Both the position numbers and the translations under genes were made by a program. From positions 6,262,001 to 6,326,000 of the forward strand of contig JAULSN010000002.1 of the NCBI GenBank assembly GCA_033439765.1: a stretch of 64,000 nt of DNA, in the 5' to 3' direction. The notes beneath the pieces were generated by a model. It was not told the DNA's origin. It worked only from the letters and a program-made list of their open reading frames with translations, and searched no databases. Positions 32,701 through 44,733 of the stretch are shown here, piece after piece. This stretch comes from Lasiosphaeria ovina. Its lineage: Eukaryota > Ascomycota > Sordariomycetes > Sordariales > Lasiosphaeriaceae. Every line of letters starts with the position of its first letter. Positions within the stretch are counted from its first letter, which is position 1.

Positions 32701-35700
32701 CCACAGCCACGTCTTCAGTTGAGATCAGGTCCGCGTGAAATCCAGTCGCCTCAGGCCACCGAATTCCCCGAGGCTCCGGGAAAGCAATGGCGTGGTCGCG
32801 TTTGATCAGACGAGGAACCGGGCACAGGCTTGCTTGCGCCTCACGGAAAGGGACGGAGTTTGAATCGAATCTTTTGGTTTGCGTTTCATACGGTACCGTA
32901 CCTACCCCGGGCAGCTAGCTTATCCCGTCCATTTTGACCACGTTTGGGGAAATTGGGGCGACTGCCCCGCGGTTGCCCCTCCAAATCCAACTTCAATCCT
33001 ATGGCGGGGTAGGTCCAGGACCTGATGGGTGGTCATCCATGAGGGGGGGAGCTCAAGGAAGCTAGAACCTGACTTTGGAAACTGGCGGCTGCCGAGGCTC
33101 CTAGTGTAGATACCATTACCATGTCGGAACATAAACAAATACCTTTGTCATTGGGCTCTCTGGATTGCTTCCTAGAGCGACAGCTAAACTGAGCAGAGAA
33201 ATCACGCAACACCGCACTGCCGGCATCGGGCATCCGCACTTGTCGAAACGCGTCCAGATCTATTGGCAGGACGGTCTCGATCCGGCGGCGCTCGACACCA
33301 GCTTTAGCTCCAAGGTCCCCTGGAGCTCCAGACGCACTAGAAATATTGGATCCCAGAACGGCTAGCTCTGGAAGCGCCTCACCCACACTGTCATCACTGC
33401 CATGTTACATACATACAGTGCCCTACACTTGTATCTATCCATGTAGGTAAGGCAAGGTAGGTCTGTATTTACAGGGCTTGTTACGAGCCGTTGGTTTTGG
33501 CGACGTCCGGGACGGTCGGGAGGTCAAACTCTGTCTGCCGATACATCAAAGATCTCCTCCGGATACATCGATACATCCCACCACAGATTTAACACGCCGG
33601 CTCGCTCGATCCACCACAGAGCTGGGGCAAAGGTTGACTCCCCCGCGGGTGCACTCAGGAAACGACCTCTGACTAACTGGACCTTGGGCTCCGAACTAGG
33701 AACATCCCGTGCTGAGGGATGGAAACACTCATAAGTGCATCTGTGGGCCCCACAGTAAGACGCAGTTCAGGGCAGGTGGTGCAGATGATAGGAGCCTCTG
33801 TTACGAGCCTTATCATCGCCTGTCCATGGATGCTAACCAGCACAACCTGAGTTACATAGTATGAGCCGCCGACATCCCAAACCAACCGGCGAGGTGATTT
33901 GGCTCGCCACGCTGCCCTTTAGGGGCGGGAGGGCGGCTCTGCCCGAATACGATCTTAGCATCAAGCTAGGTACGCATTGCCATTGTTTCTATACCCGCCT
34001 CCGTCAATGCGCACCCCATTGACGATTTGTCTCTTTTTCAACGTGCTGCTGTGGCTGTGTCGAACCATGAAACCACCCAAAGGGACCGAGTGCTCTGCGC
34101 GACTCCGGCTGTGAGGGTCTGTCCTGTCTCTGCAGTGTCAAGATTAGGTTTATGGCGAAATCTTCGGTGCCAGATGCACCAAGTATATGAGACAGGCATG
34201 GTAAATTGTGCTTACTTTTCTTTGTTTCTACATCAATTATAGCCGCCATAAGCTAATTACACGCTCACGAGAGATATTGTAAGGGCGGGTGAGTCTGGGC
34301 TCCAGCTGCTGTTCTCGATTACCTTACCCCTTTGACCGAACCCCCTGTTCATCCAGGGCAGAGTGCGGATACACAGTCTCAAAGATAATTGATCACAGGA
34401 CGCACCGTGCTGCCCCCAGCGAAGATCCAGTTATCGCAGGGACCGGAATCAGACACTATTAATAGAAAGCCGATCGAGAAACGTTCCAGCATCGTGCCTT
34501 TACGTATTTTGGGAGTCCACCATAGCCGCACCAGCAATGGGAAAAACAACAATACACCGTGAAGTTGGCCGCGAATTGTTGACCACCAAGAGATGCCAGT
34601 GTCAGTGGTGATGGGACCATGTTTGACAACCAACCTGAGGTTAGATGGGCATAAGGCCAGACAGTGGAGTGGTTAATTTATCGCCAATCTGGGATGTCGA
34701 CCGCCGCCTGCTGCATCTGTCTGCCCATTTATGTGCGTAAATACAGTGTGAAGTGTCGAACAAGCCCAGTAAGACGAAGGCGGCCCACAGCCTGAAGAAT
34801 ACACGTTGGTCGCAGCAAAGACCTCAGCAAGGCTTCGTCCATTTTGACGACCGCCGAATTGGGGACCCAATCGCTTTGATGCTGGAGAATCACGTCGTCA
34901 TTACTCCCTGGGTCAGTTCGGTCCATTGGCGGCCGCTTGACGTTCTAATAAGGCAGAGTACCTGTGTGTTGGCTGGGAAAATAAAGAAGACTAACCATTA
35001 CCCTTGGGCCGAGGCTCTGTTTAAATGGAATAATAACAATACTAATGATAAAAGTGCCACACGAGAAAAAGGCGCCGTCTGGGCAAGATCGGGTTGAAGG
35101 TCTGAGAATCTGCTGTGACACTGTGTGTGTGAAGCCGCCGAGTGCTAAACCTGGAGCAGCAAGGGCCGCCGTGCAGCTGAGCAATCAGACGGAATGTGGC
35201 CGAAACGCTCATGCAATAATTGAGGTGCTGTGTGCAAGGTTCCCAGGCTCACACATGGACCGACTCTCTGCCTGCTCTTCAGTGTGCTTTGGTCTGGCTT
35301 CATTGGATGGGTGTGTTGCGAGGTGCATCAAGCTTGCGAGAGAAATAGGCAAGTTGCAGCCCGATGAAAGGAGGAACGGGCGGGCCAGCAGCCGTGGCGC
35401 ATAGTCCCGCGCCCAAGACGTTGTTCGAGCTCTGTGCTCAACTTGGGTTGTGAAGAGAGATGATGCACTGCCTACCTACCTACATACTCACTCACCTAGC
35501 CATTTAGTTGAGCTCTGGATCCGCAATGTGAAGATGGCTCGTGAAGAAAGTCACAGACTGGCGGCCAAGTCCGTGGAAAGGTACCTAGATGATTCCATCG
35601 CTCTGTCTTGCACACGCGGTATATGTGCAGCCTCCACACCCCCCTCACAAACCTACTCCCTTACCCAACGTAGGCAAAGAAAGTGCATTGCGCGGTCGGT

Positions 35701-37011
35701 CCACTTGGCCGGTCTCAAGGGCTTTGCGACTTGTTGCGTAGTTTGGACGAGGTGCTAGTAATAAGGTAGCAAAGTACGTACGGAACAAGGTAGAGCTGGT
35801 TTGCCTCTTTCGAGGAGGCTCTTGACCGTCTCGATCAGACGGCTGTGGCTCCAGTCACCGAAGGTGCCGTCATCATGCCCGGGCCTAGCCTAGCCTTGCT
35901 TCCAAGTTCAAGGCGGCTGCACCGCTGCTTATCCGGTGACGGCCTTGGCCGGAATCGCTGTTTACAGGTGGCTACCTACCTACCTTACCTACTTCTCGTC
36001 TACTCCCGTCATGAGGGTGACAGGACGGCAGAGGCTGAGGAAAGAAAATGCAATAGCGCGACTTATATGCTTCGGCTTCTAGCGGCCGCGATGCCTCTTC
36101 AGAACACACTGCCCAGGGTTGGCCGAGGTGCATTGACAGGCACATGAGGTGGACGGAGGAAATAGACGAGCGGACCTGAAGACGCTGGCTGTGATGCGTA
36201 TAAACCATGCAGAGACATAATAAGACACAACAGCAGAATTTTGCGCCCCAGAAAGCCAACGGCTCGCTTTCCAAGCTTCTAATATCGAGCTCTTGATGTG
36301 AAGTATGATCCGTTATCAATACTGAAGTCGGAGAAGTACGGAATATCCCAGGCTCGTCCGGTATGGAAGTCTTAGTATGAGCCTGCCCACAGGAAGGAGT
36401 CTGCTTGACCGCTGGCGGGTAGCCGGTACTCTGACTCACGATGGGAACCAATCCGCGCCCGGGCGATGGAGAGGTGCCCTGTCTCCACTGCTTGCGTTCC
36501 ATTCGCTGCTATTAGACAGACAGGGTCCAGCGACTGCAGCAGGTACTGTGAACTTGGAATAAACAGGGTCGCGCGCACCTCCAAAGCCGGCAGATCACCC
36601 ATTTACTTTCCGCAATTGAGGTATTTGTCCGGTACCACGCGACCCCTCCCGGGTGGTCGATGGTGTGTTGCAGGCCTGTGGGCCCTTCCTTGTTCCTTGT
36701 CCGCCAGGCTGCATCCCATCGTTCGACCAGGGCCCCAGCGACTAACCCGAGCTAGGTAGTCGCCTAATTTGAGTCCCGCACTGTGCCGCTGTTCCCCAGC
36801 GGGCTTGTCAGTGTCATTCGCCCACACCAGGCCTGACGCTCCAATTTCGCCATCCGCCGCAGCGCACCGCATTTGGCAACCAGGAACTCTGGGGGCTAAG
36901 GCAGTTGTTAGTTACCTCTCTCTATGGTTCGCCCCTGCTCTTCCATCACGTAGCCCAGACCAACCCTTTCTCACCTCTTGCAACCCACTACTGCTCACCT
37001 CAACCTCGCGA

Positions 37012-37170
37012 ATGGGATGCGATTGCAGACACCGGGACTGTCGAGACAAAGATCGAGCGTGCGAGGAAACCGCGGGATTGCAGCAATTGCTTCGGAATAG
37101 CATGCGACGTTCGACTTCGCCCTCGTGCCCCTCCCCGTCTCACCCTCTTCGACACCTCTTCCCACAGTAG
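37012..37170 (+). CDS. Upstream ORF in leader of the Adr1-like gene
   Basis: A 52-codon ORF starting MGCDCRHRDCRDKD and ending at TGA 37170, 173 bases before the main ATG. It is Cys/Arg-rich at the start and Ser/Pro/His-rich at the end. It would act as a translational control element if the leader is transcribed here; no homology recognised. Confidence 0.25.
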   Translation: MGCDCRHRDCRDKDRACEETAGLQQLLRNSMRRSTSPSCPSPSHPLRHLFPQ

Positions 37171-37343
37171 CTTGATCCCCACCGCTCCGCCGCGCCGCCC
37201 GCCGCTGTCGCTTCCTCCTTCGTATCTGCTCCCCACACTCTCCTGTGCAGTGCTCCTTGCTCTAGTTCCTCTTGCTCTTGCCTACCTGATTGCCCTTCAT
37301 CCCACCGCACAAAGTCGTCCGACGCCAATTTCCCCCTCGGACT

Positions 37344-40300
37344 ATGACTGTATCAAACGACGCCGGCAGCAACCTTGAAGCTGTCGCCGCCGTCGCCTCC
37401 GCCACCGCCGTCATGTCAAATGCCTCCGCTTCACCTTCTGGTGCCGCGCCCAGTGTGCCCGCTGGCGACGAGGCTGGTATGTTCCGCCCGCTCACGTCTC
37501 GTTTCCTATTTTCTCAGAAATAAACCTTCTACTCCGGTCCGAGAGACGACTTGTTGGGCGTAGCTGACCGCGTGGGTTTCTTGACAAACCCAAAGCCTCG
37601 ACAATTACTGTGAACACTAAGACGCCTACCAATTTCCCCCCGCCCAAGACCGACAAGCCACGACCGCACATCTGCGGAACATGTCAGCGCTCGTTTGCCC
37701 GTCTCGAACACCTAAAGCGTCACGAACGGTCGCACACCAAGGAGAAACCCTTTGAGTGTCCCGAGTGCACAAGATGCTTTGCTCGTCGGGATTTGCTCCT
37801 GCGGCACCAGCAAAAGCTTCACCAAACTACGACACCCTCGTCTCGCCCCCGTAACCGCCGGGAGAGCGCGAGCGGAGCCACCCCTGGGGCACGAGTCCGC
37901 AAGAACAGTGTCGCGGGTACCAATGCGGCCGCGGCCGCAGCTGCTACCTCCTCCATGAGGCCCCGAGCGAACACCATCAGCCATATTGACGGTGCTGCCA
38001 TGCAAATACTAGCGGCAGCCAATGCCCAGGTTGCGAGGGGCATGCCGCCGACCCATAGTCGTCATCCTAGTCTGGTTGGGCTCCCCATGCACAACCACAT
38101 CGACCATGCCTATGGCATGGCCTCGGCTCTGGTTCAACGAGGGGTGGCTCATGGCCTACCGAAGCTGGAGACGCACGGCATCAATGGTATGGACTTCTCG
38201 GGTGGCCTCAGGACAGCCCCCGCGATGGCGTTCCATGGCGACTTCGACTTCGAAGGTCTCTTGTACGGCACATCCGCTCGGTCCACCATCAACCCTAATG
38301 CTCTCCACTACAACGATTCACCGCCGTCCATGGCTTTAGATTCCATGTCCCCATTCCCCCACGGGCTCCCCGACATGGGAACCGGCCAGTCTCTGGACGA
38401 TGGCTTCGATTGGCTGAATGGTTTTGATCACCAAATGTCGTTTAACACGGGCACCAACGAAAATGCCGTCGACGGTTCTTCGCCTTCAGCCATCAGCACC
38501 ACCAGCCAGAGTCTCAGCGACGTGATGGTGGATGGGTCAAACCATCACACTAGTGCAGTGGGGTCAAGTTCTATGTGGGCGCCTGCTATCATGGGACCTC
38601 CGCAAATGTCGAACCCCTTTTCCCTCGATATAGGCGGTTCCGTCTTCCCGGACCTCCTCAACGGCGCTCCGTTATCTCCGCAGCCTCCCTCCAAAAACAT
38701 GAGCGATGCTTACTTCTCGACCCCCCCACCTTCGATGAGTTCACTCAGCCCCTCGGTTATCTCGGGCTTGAATAGCCAGAACCTGAACCAGACGCTCAAT
38801 TTTGGTGCCGGTCCGGAGACGCCCTCCTCGATGAATGGTAGTAATCATGGCACCTTACCCGTCTCGACAATCACTGATTCAACAAGAAATGCCATCCTAG
38901 GTGCTCTCTCGGCCTCCCAGGCGTCTCAATTTGGTGCACGGAGATACTCGTTCGCAACACCAAGCTCGCCATTGACCACACAGCCATCGACGACAACCCC
39001 TTCCGACCACCACAGTAGCGGCCTCCCGAGTACCCACGACCTCCAGCGATACGTCGGGGCTTATCTGCGCTATTTCCACCCTCACTTGCCGTTTGTCCAC
39101 GTGCCGACGCTATCATTCGAAATTCCTTCACAATCGGCCAACGGACGAAGCAGCGGTATTGGTGGGAGTGGGTGCCTGCTTCTCTCTATGGCGGCGATTG
39201 GCGCCCTGTATGAGATGGAGCATCAGACGTCGACGGACCTGTTTGGGCTGGCCAGAAAGATGATTACGCTGTATCTCGAAGAGATGAGAAAGGCGAACGT
39301 AAGAAAGGCAGACTTCCGGCGAACTCCTTCGTCAGATCAAAATTCACAGCAGCAGGATAACTCCGTTGAGACACCGGTGTGGCTGGTTCAGGCAATGCTC
39401 CTTAATGTGGTATATGGCCACAATTGCGGGGATAAACTGTCCGGAGAGATCGCTTCAAATCACGCAGCCGCGTTGGTAAGTCTCGCGCAAGGGGCGGAGC
39501 TGCTGCGGCCAGCACGAGTTGAGTCGTCCAGTGATATCGACATGATGGATGCAGATAGTGGCTGGAACGGAAATGCGAGGAAGGAATATGATGAACAGGC
39601 CGAGTGGCTGCGTTGGAAAGCCATGGAGGAGCGAAAGCGCACCCTCTATGCCGTCTTCATTCTGTCCAGCATGCTGGTGTCGGCCTACAACCATAAACCG
39701 GCACTGACAAACTCGGAGATACTACTGGACCTCCCATGCGACGAAGATTTCTTTTCTGCGGAAAGTAGCCACAGCTTTCATTCCAAGGGAGGTGTCTCGG
39801 CGGCGAACCATAACCGCATCACGTTCCACGACGCTTTGGGGGAGTTGCTTCGAACGACCGAGAAGCAGCAGAAGCTCGCCCTTAATAGCGGGCATCAAGT
39901 CTTTGGATCGGCGGTTAATATCAATGATCTCCCCAAGACCAACTTGAAACCCAGCACCTTCGGCTGTTTGGTTCTGATCAATGCGCTTCACAACTACATA
40001 TGGGAAACACGCCAGCGCCATCACAACAAGGTCTGGACCAACGAAGAGACCGAGAAAATGCACCGCCACATTGAGCCGGCACTCCGGGCATGGCAGGCTG
40101 CTTGGGCAAATAACCCTCACCACAGCCCGGAACGCCCAAATCCCTTTGGCATGGGCCCGCTCTCTGCCGACGCTATCCCGTTACTTGACCTCGCTTATGT
40201 CCGCCTCTTTGTCAACCTCTCCAAGTCAAAAGAGAAGTTCTGGCAACGAGACTGGGATGGCATGGCTGATGAGTTGGCCCGAGGCTCCGAGATTGTTCAG

Positions 40301-41154
40301 CATGCTGAGCACTCCCCGACGTCGAATCCTGATTCAACCGTCACTGATCCCTCCGACGCCTCTGGACCGAGTTCACTCTTTGTCGACTCTCCGCCAACTC
40401 AGTCATCCTCTCCTGAGTTCTCTGCTTCCAAATTCCCGTCATCGGGTACCATCAACCCTGCCTTGACACACCAACCGCATTCTCAGTCACAAGCCTCCAA
40501 CCGGTTGATGTCACGCAGGGAAAAGCACCTCAGGAAGGCCGCCTACTTCGCAGCGGAGTCTCTTGCTTTTTCCGACAAGCTTGGAGTCACTTTTGCTAAC
40601 TTGACGAGCCGGGAACTACCACTGCAGTCAGCTATGTGCGCTTTTGATTGTGCCCAGGTCCTTGCCGAGTGGGTCGCAACATTGCAGGATCGCGTTGGCC
40701 GCTACCTCGGGATCATTGGCCAGGATGATGTTGACCTCAGCCAAGTCCCTGCAATCATGCTATTAGAAGAGGAAGACGCGAAACTTCTTGGAAAAATCCA
40801 AGAAATCCTGCACGGAGCCGAGATGAAGATGAAGATGGACATCGCCTCCGGTAGTGGGATTGCTGGCTTGAACGACGGCGTTGACGGAGGTATCCAGATG
40901 GACGACCACGCAGGCTACGCGTCGAAGATCCTAAGAGTCACAGCATACATGTTTGACAAAGCTACTGTATGGCCTGGTATGTGATGACGATCTCTGTTTC
41001 TACCTCAGTTTCTTTTTTTGGGCGAAAGCTTCAAGTGTTGTTCATCAAGTAACTGACCGTTATCATAGTTACCCGGTTGATCACGTCATGCCTCGAAACC
41101 CATGCCAATCATATGCGAGCACGGGCCGAGAAGTCTATCATGGCTCTTGAGTGA
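37344..41154 (+). CDS. Adr1-like C2H2 transcription factor with fungal-specific middle domain
   Basis: Model join(37344..37476, 37596..40976, 41069..41154), 1199 residues; introns 119 and 92 bp, both GTATGT donors and phase 1. Two adjacent C2H2 fingers: C71-C74-H87-H91 ([21 protein letters not shown]) and C99-C102-H115-H120 ([22 protein letters not shown]). Their recognition helices ([16 protein letters not shown]) and the TKEKPF linker closely match yeast Adr1, which binds GGRG-type sites. Residues about 120-470 are Ser/Asn/Met-rich and probably activation regions. From [24 protein letters not shown] on (about 525) there is a fungal transcription-factor regulatory domain (PF04082 type), with the [15 protein letters not shown] block. 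The last exon adds [23 protein letters not shown]. Expected to be nuclear; carbon or lipid metabolism control is inferred from Adr1 only. Confidence 0.88.
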
Positions 41155-44100
41155 GCAGATTACTCCCGAAAATCTCTGCCCAGTCAGACACGGAACCCTC
41201 GAAGCTCCGCCGTATTCTCCGAGTTAAGACGGCGCTGCTTACCAATATGACATGCTTGTCGGTTCGCATGTGGTAGTTTCATGATTGCTGGTTCTAGGGA
41301 AGGTTATGCGAATTTAGCCTGCCTTGCCAGCAACACCAACCGTTGCGGTTATCGATCACCCACCCGACACCGGAGCACCAATGATACCCAGTTCCCGATC
41401 TGTTTGCTTTCATCTTGTACCTTTTTTATTCGGCAACGTGTAATTAGCGACCATCCACAAAAAAAGAGAGAAAAACGACTCGGATTTACCACGGCCTACA
41501 AAATCTTCTCTCGGCTCCGACTCTGCTCATATCTATTGGGGTTGCAATTACTACTGACCTTGACAACGGGATCTTGGCGCGCCAAAGATGCAAACCCTAC
41601 GAATTTGCGCCTGGGAAGCAACAGGCATGCTTGAGCTCACGAAAGCTGTGACGAATTTACATGACTCGGAAATCCGGTCCTGCAGGCGTTGATGTACTTT
41701 GAAGTTAGATTCTGCACATATGGGCGCCCCGAGGGGCTGTTTTCTTTTCACTTGGCACTGGTATCTTGGCCAATTTTTCTGAGGTTTCATTCACTTAGAT
41801 TGCGCCAGCTCTTGGGTCGCATGAATTGTCGAGGATGGATGGACTTTAGTTCCTATCCTTTCGATAGCACGATGGGGGCCGCTAGTCAAGCATGATTCTG
41901 CGATTAGCAAGGAGCGGTAAGACGAGAACAATGATTCATGGTGTATGAGAAACTGGAAAGGGGGCCGCGTTTGGGGCTTGGGTTGGGCTAGGATCCTACC
42001 GTGGAACGGTGGGGCTTGTTTCTTCCGATATAGGGGCACTGTGCGGGTTAACCCAGCTAACCCAAACGCCGTTGACAAAGCTACAAATCGGATTCCCTCG
42101 AATTTCGACGGTATCTCGGTTTGTCAGGACAAACAAACAGCACAATAGCCCGCTATGCTTGAACGAGCATGGGGCACAAAAATCGGAGGGGTGAAGGTTG
42201 CTGCTGATGTGAGGACCGGGTTGGCTATAAAAAATAAAACTCGGAAGACAAAATACGATCCGATTTCTGTAACGCTGGGTGTTCTGACTTGCCATTGAAT
42301 GCTCCCTTCTCTGCATCACGAGGTTAGGAAGGCAATGATAGTCGGATGGCTGTGAATTAGAGCAGCAAAACCAACGGTTGATTATCATGTTGCAGCAGGA
42401 GTAGTATGTCGTGCTTGTCGGCCCTGTTACGAAATCCTTGGACAGCCCAAATAAAGTCGTAATCATGGAGGGGCTGTGCTTAGTTGTCAATTCATATAGA
42501 TTCACAGCATGTCTCTATTCTTTGTTTGCGTGCTGAGTGTACTGCGAAGTAACTCACTGGTTATCGGTAGGTATAAAAATGATTGACGAAAACAACCGTA
42601 AATGATCATGTTCCGCTTTCCTCTTCCTTTTGAATAGTGAGTTCGGCAGAGAAAAGGGAGAGTTGGTCGAAACAGTGATGTCTTTCTAGGGCCGACAAAA
42701 CAGAGATTTGATTTTTGCCAGTTGAAATCATAGAACATCGCAGAGTATCTGTCTATAGAGCCTCGCGGATATTAGTTCATCACCTGAATTGCTTGTCTCT
42801 TGCCTTCGATTCAAAGCCATCTATGTTACAGAACTAAAGGAAAGAAAGTCTCAGCAAGAGAGTTGTGCATAAACCAACACAGCCAGGATCCGTAGTATAA
42901 ACTATTTAACTAGAGTATTTTCTAGCTTGTGTTCGAATCTTGATATCGAAGGTATCTTAGAGCGTGATGAGAGACGCGGTATGAGATCCGGTTGGCCTTC
43001 TAATTGTTTATTAGAAAACGACTACCGACTTACCACATAATAGTTATATAGTCGAAGTTACTTGCTGATCATGAATATTAGATCGCAGAGAGTTGTCTGT
43101 TCTGTTTTAACCTTGTCCCAGACAACTACCCATCTTAGGTATACGGAAGCGGAGTTTCTCGTCTTGTCTGAGACCAATACGGCCGGATGCTACACACCTT
43201 GACCAACGGGCTCAATCAGGCGAGGAATATTGTGACTTACGATGTCATTACGGGTTACTACCTAATCAAACCTGTACAATTACTTAGCAATCAACTATAA
43301 ATTTGTGTACACTGGCCGACTTTTAACACCAAAATAACATAAGCAAAGTTGTTATACTCGTGTTCGTATTTTGAAGTAGCCTGGGTGTTGGGCTTCCAGT
43401 TTCTCAAATAAAAGCGACTGAGGGAACCAACCTATTGTGCCTAGCCCTGTTTCTAGCTCCAATTGCCTCATTTTACGGGGCAAGCTAGGCAGCTCAGAGA
43501 GACGGGAATTTTGGAACCTAAAAAGACACTAACGAAAGGCGGGAAGAATGAGCGAGGAGAGAAGGTACTGAGGAATCGATTGCTTGGCTCTGGGATTCAT
43601 TGGTCAATTTAGGCTTTTCCCTCGTGTAACATCAGACACGTGCCAAAAAGAGCCCCTGAGACGACTATGACCCACTGGGGTGAAAGGGCATGATTTAGGG
43701 CTTTGAAGCGGACTTGGGGCATCGGGACCGTTTGGGCCATGCAAAATCCTAACCCAGCCTGGGCTCCCACAGAAGTGATCCACAAAAGGGAGAGAGGGGT
43801 AGAAAAGCAAATTTGACGTGCCTGGGAAATCGGTCGAGGTTTGAGAAAGCGTGGGTGAAAGAAGGAGAGATTTGAGAAACTGACCGTGCTTGCCCCAAGG
43901 CCCCAAGCCCCCAACCCCGGTCGGTGCCCATGACCCCCTGTCTGATGTCTTAGCTTTCACGCTACCAAACTGGCAGGGGTTCGTGTCCTTTCTATTTTTC
44001 TTGCCCTCACGTCCCTCTGTCTTCGTCTTTTTGCCATTTTGGACAGCTTTCGTTCTTCCCCGCCACTCAACCACAATGTACGAGGCCTGACACATGCCTA

Positions 44101-44733
44101 GCCGTTTGAGTTACGACGACAGAAAAAGCCCCCCCGAAAAGCAACTCTGTGATTGGAAATGCATGCGTGCCCATAGGGGCCGGACCCTAGCCACGGCGGA
44201 GTATCGTAAACCTTGGATGGAGGGAGCATGCTTGGAACGAGCCGAGGGGTCCAGCCTGTGAACTCTGGGCAAGAGGGGAGAGTTGGCGAGGAACGCTCTC
44301 CGTGGCCGCCCCATATTTTGTCTAGCACGGGGGTTTAGACGCGTTTCCAGCAATTTGCCATCAGGGTTGGCCTGTGCCGGACTCGGATGCCAATCTTAGG
44401 GGCCCGTTACCGAGCATGGATACGTGATATCGGCACCCGCTTGGTTGGTATCGGCGATCCGACTATGGAGCTTGTGTGTCTATCAGAGGCGTGTGGAGCA
44501 CTGGAGTAAGAGGGACAGAGAGGGTCCTCCTTAGCTGCGACATGACCGGGGCAGAAAAAAAAGAAACGGACGGCTAGAGGGGGGGGGAGCCGAAGGGAGG
44601 AAAAAAAAAGAGGACAGACACCGGAGAAACAAAAAGGGGAGACACCCGGAAAGACGATTTAACCTTTCCCTTTTTTCCTCCCGCCGCCCGTCTTCTCTTT
44701 TCCCTCCATCCACAGCGAGTGCCATCTCCAACC
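41155..44733. other. 3.6-kb spacer between transcription factor and desaturase genes
   Basis: No gene supported. It includes an AT-rich island (about 42860-43400, annotated separately). The last 240 bp before the desaturase ATG contain alternating poly-purine and pyrimidine tracts (A/G-rich 44550-44650, then TTTCCC-rich), typical of a strongly expressed fungal promoter and leader. A G9-like run is at 44580-44589. Confidence 0.5.
42860..43400. other. AT-rich island, possible decayed repeat
   Basis: Hand counts of several 60-base lines give roughly 58-70 percent A+T, versus about half in the surrounding DNA. No open frame, terminal repeat or transposase motif is visible. A RIP-degraded transposon or LTR fragment is one explanation; a structural AT-rich spacer is another. 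Confidence 0.35.

Larger units (their letters stand above)
26940..37343. other. 10.4-kb gene-free region upstream of the Adr1-like gene
   Basis: No open frame here shows family motifs, sustained length or single-strand coding bias; those present overlap on both strands and stay short. Base composition is like other intergenic DNA, so it is not obviously a RIP-mutated transposon. It holds a GT microsatellite (27589-27604), one TACGGAGTA at 27671-27679, a GCGGCCGC-like palindromic cluster near 27876-27893, a 7-bp tandem repeat at 29669-29702, and many CTACCTAC/GGTAGGTA words (for example 35471-35483 and 35972-35992). The last 450 bp are pyrimidine-rich and probably 5' UTR. Confidence 0.55.

Noticed and set aside
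33479..33809. Direct 11-bp repeat TGTTACGAGCC 320 bp apart, considered as LTR ends
   Set aside because: Chance 11-mer repeats are expected many times in 64 kb, and the flanking sequence does not match beyond the word.
42921..42950. GTTCGAATC word resembling a tRNA B box
   Set aside because: No matching A box, acceptor stem or anticodon arm could be folded around it.
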